DNA of 64,000 nucleotides from Phycisphaerales bacterium (GTDB lineage Bacteria > Planctomycetota > Phycisphaerae > Phycisphaerales > UBA1924). This document shows, piece by piece, positions 59,093 through 64,000 of the stretch. The stretch lies in the NCBI GenBank assembly GCA_030149165.1, contig JASBRY010000009.1, forward strand, positions 1,054,001-1,118,000. The letters are read 5' to 3'. Numbering within the stretch: the first letter of the stretch is position 1; each line of letters opens with the position of its first letter. The notes under the pieces are model-generated. The model was given only the letters and a program-made list of their open reading frames with translations, ran no database searches and was not told where the DNA came from. Both the position numbers and the translations under genes were made by a program.

Positions 59093-60898
59093 TCAGGCCT
59101 CCACCTCAAGGTCGTCGCCCTTGCTCTTGGCCTGGCATGCGAGGATGACCCCGGCTTGTCGGTCCGCGTCATCAAGCGCATCCTCGACGTCCATCGTGAC
59201 CTCGCCCTCGAGAAGCTTTACTTTGCAGCTCCCGCAGGTCCCTGCACGACAGGAGTTATCGATGTCGACCCCGGCGTCATCCGCCGCCTCAAGCACTGTG
59301 GATGTCGGCGGAAGAGGGACTGTCTTTCCGGACACGGTGAAACGCACGGTCGAATACGACGCCTGAGTAGCGGTATCCGCTGCCGGAACAGCTCTCTTGG
59401 CGGGTCCGAAGGCTTCGGTCTTGATGCGTTCGGCAGGGACACCGAGTTCGCCGAGCGTGCCCTTGAGCGCTTCCATCATCGGCGGTGGGCCGCACAGATG
59501 AACGAGCTTGGAAGCGATGTCTGGCACACATTCTCGGACGAGCCCTGCCGAAAGCCGCCCGCTTGGGCCAACCCAGGCGCTGCCCCGTGCACGCGTCATC
59601 GTGGCCGTGACGTTGAGGCGTGGGTGCTTCCGCTGCAAATACTCCAGTTCATCGCGGAAGCAAAAATCGTCGGTGGTCCGGCAGCAGTGCAGGAGATAGA
59701 TGTGGCCCGCCCACGCGCGGTCCGTGAGGTATCGGATCACACTCATCATGGGAGTGATGCCGACTCCGCCGCTGACGAGGACGATGCTATCTTCACCCTC
59801 GCCGGTGAATGTGAACGTTCCCGACGGAGCACTCAGTGTGAGCTCGTCGCCATCGGCAAGCGTGTCGTGCAGCGCACGGCTTACGATGCCGTGCTCTTCA
59901 CGCTTGACTGATATCTCGACGTACTCCTGGCGCGTGGGGCTCGACGCGATCGTGTAAGACCGCTTCACGCGTCGTCCATCGTTCTCGATCTCCACGGTCA
60001 TGAACTGGCCGGGGAGGTACGAGAACGGGACAGCGCCTCCCGTGGGGTTGACGAAGCGGAAGGTATTAATGTCAGGCGTCTCTCTGAACGTCGCTGCTAG
60101 ACGGAGCCGCCCTTCCCAGCGTTCATTGCGGACCGACGGCTGCAACGCCGCTGTTGCGGGCGCGGGAGGAGGGGCGAGGTTCGCGGCGGATGAAGCCGAC
60201 GGAGCTGACTGAGCTGATGGAGCTCCCTCAGGTTGTGCCGCGAGTTCTTGCAGCAGGTTCGTGGCTCGCCGCATCTTCATGAAGTACAGCGCGATCATGA
60301 CAAGGGCGAAGCCGATCAGCACGGTCATGCCGCTCGCGTGGAACCAGGACCACCCAAACGGACCAGTCGTGGTCGAGGCCGACGCCGGCGTAGAGAGATT
60401 CAACTCGCGTTTGAACCACTCCATGGCGGCCTGGTCTGAGGGCACCCCGCTGTTCATGACACGGTGCGCAGCCAGTCCGCTATCGAATCGTGACAGGCCT
60501 TCTCGGAGCGTGTTCACGGCGTCCTGCATTGCCTCGAAGTCCTGCGTGGGTGACGACCGGAGCAGCGCGTCAAAGCCCTCGCTCATAAGTTCTGTACCGG
60601 CGAGCATCCGCTCGTGGCCGAGTCGCTCAAACGCGTCGCGCTGCTCGGCCGTCATGTTCGGGAGGTCCATGAGGCTCGGATAGATGTCCTTGGGCGGCGG
60701 AACACCCATCCGGCTCATCATCTCATCCATGTCGCCCATGCCCTGCATACCGCCAGCACCGCTCGCCTCATTCGTGTCGCCCGCCGCTGACTCGGGATGA
60801 TGCTGAGCGTGCTCTTCTGGTGATACTTGCGCATATGTGTGAGTACCAATGACGGCAATGAGAAAGCACATCAGGACTAGCGTGGTTGATCGGCTCAT
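59093..60898 (-). CDS. Membrane-anchored NADH/FAD/2Fe-2S reductase with Met-rich N-terminus
   Basis: 601 residues. A signal peptide, then an exported domain of about 150 residues containing a Met-rich stretch (GGMQGMGDMDEMMSRMG), then one transmembrane helix (about 188-210) and a proline/alanine linker. The C-terminal 330 residues are a flavin reductase: RSYTIASS (FAD), GGVGITPMMSVIRYL (NAD), and a plant-type 2Fe-2S ferredoxin domain with CRAGTCGSC near 555 and a distal Cys. Topology implies the catalytic part is cytoplasmic. It should pass electrons from NADH to the neighbouring b-type and c-type proteins. Overlaps the HD-GYP gene by 4 bp. Confidence 0.9.
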   Translation of the reverse strand: MSRSTTLVLMCFLIAVIGTHTYAQVSPEEHAQHHPESAAGDTNEASGAGGMQGMGDMDEMMSRMGVPPPKDIYPSLMDLPNMTAEQRDAFERLGHERMLAGTELMSEGFDALLRSSPTQDFEAMQDAVNTLREGLSRFDSGLAAHRVMNSGVPSDQAAMEWFKRELNLSTPASASTTTGPFGWSWFHASGMTVLIGFALVMIALYFMKMRRATNLLQELAAQPEGAPSAQSAPSASSAANLAPPPAPATAALQPSVRNERWEGRLRLAATFRETPDINTFRFVNPTGGAVPFSYLPGQFMTVEIENDGRRVKRSYTIASSPTRQEYVEISVKREEHGIVSRALHDTLADGDELTLSAPSGTFTFTGEGEDSIVLVSGGVGITPMMSVIRYLTDRAWAGHIYLLHCCRTTDDFCFRDELEYLQRKHPRLNVTATMTRARGSAWVGPSGRLSAGLVRECVPDIASKLVHLCGPPPMMEALKGTLGELGVPAERIKTEAFGPAKRAVPAADTATQASYSTVRFTVSGKTVPLPPTSTVLEAADDAGVDIDNSCRAGTCGSCKVKLLEGEVTMDVEDALDDADRQAGVILACQAKSKGDDLEVEA

Positions 60899-61881
60899 GA
60901 CGTACCCTCAGCGGGCTCAGTGCCAGAACACGACTCGTCGGCGGAAGTGGTATTTGCCAGCACTCTGTGAAGTGCTGCAAACGCCTTCTCATCGAGCTTG
61001 GTTCCGCGCAGAGACTCCATGGCTTGAAGCGCCTCTGACTCTGTCATCGCCTCGTGGTACGGTCTCGCCTCGGTGAGTGCTGCGAATACATCCGCAACCC
61101 GAAGCACCGCGGCGGTGGGGTCGATGTCTGAGGCAGTAAGGCCTCTGGGGTACCCCGAGCCATCCGGAGACTCGTGATGCTGGGATACCAAACGTGCGAT
61201 CGCTTCCGTGCCCGGAATCTCACCGAGCATCCCAACGGCAATGTCGACATGCTCGCGCATAGCGGCCATCTGCTCATCATCGAGCGAGCCGTGTTTGAAT
61301 AGAATCGCGTCAGGGACTCCTGCCTTGCCTATGTCGTGCACCAAAGCCGCGAGATGTAACTGAGACACCTCGTTGGCTTCAACCCCGAGTTCCTCGGCAA
61401 TCGCTGTAGAGAGCTCCGCCACTCGGCGAGAGTGTTGAATAGTGGCTTCGTCTCGCACGCCAACGGCGGTGAGCAATCCCGTGATGCCGTTGATCATCTC
61501 GGTACGCTGAGAGCGAGCGATGACTTCGTCGCGCTGTCGCTTGCGCATGTTCGACGACTGCACGAGATGCCCGGTGATCGCACCAACAACCGGGTACACA
61601 CCAATCCACGCGTATTGATCAAGATTTGCCATCGGCGAATCACCCCATGACCAGAGCAGGTGGCTGAGGTAAACGGCACTCGCAACAGCAGATGCGAGCA
61701 ACCCTCCTTTTAGCTCGAATGCCACGGCGCAGATCAGGATGGGTATGAGGAAGAGTCCTGCAAGCAGGATGTGAAGCCAGTGGAGCGCCGGCGAATGCGT
61801 ATTGATCGCAAAGTGGGCAACGGTAATCCCGACAGTCCAAAAGGCTGCGCGTTGAATCTGCGATTTCTGGTGTGTCTGCAT
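60895..61881 (-). CDS. Membrane HD-GYP domain protein (c-di-GMP phosphodiesterase-like)
   Basis: 328 residues from MQTHQKSQIQ; AAGGGGC lies upstream. The N-terminal 120 residues contain four hydrophobic segments, and the C-terminal domain is HD-GYP: VRDEATIQHSRRVAELS, the metal motif HDIGKAGVPDAIL, and HHESPDGSGYPRGL, a GYP-type loop. Such enzymes hydrolyse c-di-GMP or act as protein-interaction switches. It overlaps the reductase by 4 bp and lies 147 bp from the CBM48 gene; probable signalling role in the copper module. Confidence 0.92.
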   Translation of the reverse strand: MQTHQKSQIQRAAFWTVGITVAHFAINTHSPALHWLHILLAGLFLIPILICAVAFELKGGLLASAVASAVYLSHLLWSWGDSPMANLDQYAWIGVYPVVGAITGHLVQSSNMRKRQRDEVIARSQRTEMINGITGLLTAVGVRDEATIQHSRRVAELSTAIAEELGVEANEVSQLHLAALVHDIGKAGVPDAILFKHGSLDDEQMAAMREHVDIAVGMLGEIPGTEAIARLVSQHHESPDGSGYPRGLTASDIDPTAAVLRVADVFAALTEARPYHEAMTESEALQAMESLRGTKLDEKAFAALHRVLANTTSADESCSGTEPAEGTS

Positions 61882-62027
61882 GCTGCCCCTTCGTTCGCGC
61901 GTTTCTGGCCGTCGCTTTGCTGGTAGATGGTGCCCAGCCGAACCGAGCTCGCCTCGACGCACAACGAGGGCATGAGATGCCCCGCTGTGCGTCGGTGCGC
62001 TTGGCATGGCCGGATAGGTGCAGGCCA

Positions 62028-62336
62028 TTAGCTCTCCGCGTTGACTTCGAGCACGCGGTTCATCGTGCCGAACTCGTTGGGAGCGCAGCCCTCACAGCCG
62101 TTGTACGGGCGATCGCAATCGGCCTCACAGCACCACGCGCCGTCAACAACGAACTTGTACTCGTAGCGGCCCGGTGGGAGGTCAATCTCGATCTCCCACC
62201 AACCCTGCCTGTCGCGCGTCATTGCATGTGTGGTCGTGCTCCATTCGTTGAACGAGCCGGCGACAAATACTTCGCTCGCGTCAGGGGCAGCGAGTGTGAT
62301 GCGTGAGACGGTGGTCTGGGTTGCTTGCTTGGGCAT
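62028..62336 (-). CDS. CBM48/glycogen-binding-like small protein with cysteine cluster
   Basis: 102 residues from MPKQATQTTVS; the chosen ATG has AAGGAG 8 bases upstream. Residues 10-75 form the CBM48/AMPK-type carbohydrate-binding fold (VFVAGSFNEWSTTTHAM, then GRYEYKFVVDGAW). An inserted cluster, WCCEADCDRPYNGCEGC, carries five cysteines that could bind a metal or form disulfides, not usual for the family. No signal peptide. It stands between the HD-GYP and the Met-rich genes; a starch-binding role in this context is unclear. Confidence 0.75.
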   Translation of the reverse strand: MPKQATQTTVSRITLAAPDASEVFVAGSFNEWSTTTHAMTRDRQGWWEIEIDLPPGRYEYKFVVDGAWCCEADCDRPYNGCEGCAPNEFGTMNRVLEVNAES

Positions 62337-62361
62337 TGTCATGCTCCTTTCAGTAATGGTG

Positions 62362-63189
62362 TCATTCGTCCTTGCTCTGGCCAGCCATGTCCACGGGGCG
62401 GGTCCCAGCGAGGGTTTGCCGTTGCTCAACAGTCAGAATCTGGGCAGCCTCGCCCACCGCTCTGATAAACGCGAGACGCTTCTCGGCACGCAGCGCTTCG
62501 ATGGCGCGGATCTCGGTCTCAACGCGATTGATGTCAGGGGTGGACGCGGCCGTCAGTGACCACAGCACTTCTTCGAGCCCCTCGATTCGGCGGTCGTAAT
62601 CCGACTGGGCGAGGAGGATATCCTGCTTCTTTTCGTTCAGACGAGTTTGCTGTTCGAGCGTCAGATCGATGTGCTCGTTGTGGTCGAGGAAGAAGCCGGT
62701 GGCACCGATATGGTAGATGTGCGATGCGCCAGGAAAGCCCGGAAGGTCAGAGCGCACTTCCATCGCATCGGTGTTGCCGTCGACATCTTTTGCCTTCGGA
62801 CCCATGCCCATCATGCCACCCATGCCTCCCATGGAGTTGGCATCGGAGGGCCCCATTTCTCCCATGGCGTTCATGCCCATCTGACGCTTACCACCCATGT
62901 CGCCCATGCCACGCATCGCGTTCTGCTTCTCGGAGGCGTATGCGGCGGTGCTATCCGAACTCGATGAAACCGATCGGTGGGCGAGCAGCAGTGAGACCTC
63001 AAGTTGGGCGACCTGAGCGCGGAGTGCTGCAAGCTCCCTCACGGCATCCGCGTTCTCTCGAACTTCCTGCGTTTCGGGTTCGGATTGCTCGATGTCCCTG
63101 TAGTTCTGTGCGAGGACCGGTGTAGCGAAAAGGGTAGCTGCGAACAGCAGCGGCATGAGGGGGGATTTCTGTGGCTGAGAGGCTTTCAT
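62362..63189 (-). CDS. Exported methionine-rich Spy/CpxP-like protein
   Basis: 275 residues from MKASQPQKSPL. A signal peptide ends near TPVLAQ. A helical heptad region (VRELAALRAQVAQLEVSLLL) is followed by a Met-rich metal-binding segment at about 95-145 (MRGMGDMGGKRQMGMNAMGEMG and SDANSMGGMGGMMGMG). The C-terminal 120 residues contain LTLEQQTRLNEKK and LTVEQRQTLAG, LTxxQ repeats of Spy/CpxP-type periplasmic chaperones and zinc or copper sensors. It is the first gene of this long minus-strand operon, just behind the divergent Rrf2 gene. Confidence 0.82.
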   Translation of the reverse strand: MKASQPQKSPLMPLLFAATLFATPVLAQNYRDIEQSEPETQEVRENADAVRELAALRAQVAQLEVSLLLAHRSVSSSSDSTAAYASEKQNAMRGMGDMGGKRQMGMNAMGEMGPSDANSMGGMGGMMGMGPKAKDVDGNTDAMEVRSDLPGFPGASHIYHIGATGFFLDHNEHIDLTLEQQTRLNEKKQDILLAQSDYDRRIEGLEEVLWSLTAASTPDINRVETEIRAIEALRAEKRLAFIRAVGEAAQILTVEQRQTLAGTRPVDMAGQSKDE

Positions 63190-63407
63190 CAATCGGCTCC
63201 TTATCTGTTGGAAACGCGCCGATCTTCCTGATGGCTCCTGAATGCCATGGCGGTTTATAAACAGACTTAAAAGATGCAAACATTATCCGCTATGAATGAA
63301 TAAAGCAAGCGGGCTTTGCCTCTTGTCTATGTGCTCACGCCTCTGATTACCGTATGCTTCAGTGATGATATTTGACAAAGCGGACACAGTAGTCCTGAAA
63401 GGCCTGG
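63190..63407. promoter_or_regulatory. Divergent promoter region, copper module and Rrf2 gene
   Basis: 218 bp of AT-rich DNA separates the Met-rich protein gene (minus) and rrf2-like gene (plus). On the minus strand TTGCAT and TATAAA occur 14 bases apart near 63275-63255; on the plus strand TTGACA lies at 63372. Spacing to good -10 boxes is not convincing. Likely the binding region of the Rrf2 regulator. Confidence 0.4.
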
Positions 63408-63863
63408 ATGATTTCAAGGCAAGTAGCAATGGCGGCGGTTTGTATGGGGCTCATCGGGCGCGATGGGACCGACGAGTGCATGCAGATTCCCGAGCTTGTG
63501 GAGCGGACAGGCATATCGAGGCCGACGCTTGGAAAGATCATCAACGCATTAGCGCGGAAGAAACTCGTGAAGACTCGGCGCGGTGTCGGTGGTGGGGTGC
63601 GATTGGTGCATTCCGTAGAGCAGGTCACTTTGTATGACCTATGTGTGGCCTTTGAAGATCCTGTGATCGAATGTCATTGTTCTTTCGGTTTCGGCCACTG
63701 TGTTGAGGAAGGACCGTGCCCTCCGGGATGCCTCTGCGTCGCACAACACTCGAAACATTTGGAGTACCTCAAGAATACGACTGTGCTAGACGTCGCTGAG
63801 ACGATGTCGCCGAGGCTGAAGGAAGCTGCCTGTCTAGCTAAACGATCACGGCGAAAGTGCTGA
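63408..63863 (+). CDS. Rrf2-family iron-sulfur-type transcriptional regulator
   Basis: 151 residues. Starts MISRQVAMAAV, the usual Rrf2 beginning, with winged helix IPELVERTGISRPTLGKIINAL and the wing SRPTLG...TRRGVGGGVRL near 37-66. The effector region has cysteines 89, 91, 98, 104, 108 and 110, six within 22 residues, where most Rrf2 proteins such as NsrR and IscR have three. Fe-S cluster or metal binding and NO or redox sensing are likely. Divergent from the long minus-strand copper and electron-transfer operon, so it is the obvious candidate for its regulator. Confidence 0.88.
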   Translation: MISRQVAMAAVCMGLIGRDGTDECMQIPELVERTGISRPTLGKIINALARKKLVKTRRGVGGGVRLVHSVEQVTLYDLCVAFEDPVIECHCSFGFGHCVEEGPCPPGCLCVAQHSKHLEYLKNTTVLDVAETMSPRLKEAACLAKRSRRKC

Positions 63864-64000
63864 ATTAGATAATTGATCAGGTCACATGAGAATCGTACTA
63901 GGTTAATGTGTTCCCACTTTGTGTCAGGCTTTCTAGCCTCGCTCTAGGGGTACGTTTCATGTAGTATTTGATCTAAGCCAAGTCTAAAAAGCATATACAG

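Noticed and set aside
1..64000. CRISPR arrays, rRNA genes and replication-origin features
   Set aside because: No regularly spaced repeats, no rRNA-like stretches and no DnaA-box clusters or iterons were noticed on reading.

Overview
The window looks like a chromosome segment of a marine planctomycete, most likely class Phycisphaerae. The support is circumstantial: a rearranged, zinc-ligand-poor ribosomal protein operon, a YD-repeat giant protein carrying dockerin-like calcium motifs, a PEP-CTERM-type secreted protein, TPR-sulfotransferase and GHL10-type genes, and moderate GC. There is no rRNA gene and no CRISPR array.

Region 1 (1-9437) is core translation: the end of the S10/spc operon (rplE-rpsN-rpsH-rplF-rplR-rpsE-rplO-secY), then rpmJ-rpsM-rpsK-rpoA-rplQ and pheS, with three good intrinsic-terminator-like hairpins. 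Genes common in this operon elsewhere (rpmD, adk, map, infA, rpsD) are absent from their usual slots. S14 and L36 have both lost most zinc ligands. Region 2 (9474-13973) holds a small membrane protein, a GHL10-like lipoprotein overlapping a ROK kinase, a sodium:solute symporter and tRNA-Ser(CGA).

Region 3 (about 14.1-27.2 kb) is a putative integrated element beginning just behind tRNA-Ser. It has a large serine recombinase, a DUF2924 partner, a lipoprotein, and an operon of ParB-methyltransferase, HTH protein and a terminase-like ATPase that appears to lack its nuclease half, with no capsid or tail genes. Divergent from these is a compact four-gene cassette: a protein with a MORC/HSP90-like ATPase domain at the N-terminus and a histidine kinase core at the C-terminus, a receiver-domain protein, an unrecognised protein, and an N6-adenine-type DNA methyltransferase. 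This cassette is the best candidate here for an undescribed (probably defence or epigenetic) system.

Region 4 (27.2-46.2 kb) contains a 2060-residue secreted YD-repeat/RHS protein with a small downstream gene, an IS-like transposase, a precise 202-bp duplication of that transposase's 5' end, and a truncated HMA gene. Next comes an overlapping methionine/threonine operon (metB-like, an aspartokinase-homoserine dehydrogenase with no ACT domains, asd) led by a SAM-clan riboswitch and a hairpin that presents the Shine-Dalgarno sequence. It ends with a TPR-sulfotransferase, a PEP-CTERM protein, an unknown gene and a second transposase.

Region 5 (46.2-63.9 kb) looks GC-richer and almost all genes are on the minus strand. 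It resembles an acquired copper-handling island: CsoR repressor with its operator, HMA-MauE protein, CopA/CopB, a CopB-type P-type ATPase, Met-rich periplasmic proteins, a seven-haem cytochrome with a b-type membrane protein and an NADH/FAD/2Fe-2S reductase, a PP2C-type phosphatase, an HD-GYP protein and a divergent cysteine-rich Rrf2 regulator. Many of these genes overlap by 1-17 bp, suggesting long co-translated operons that tie metal export and oxidation to a transmembrane electron-transfer module.
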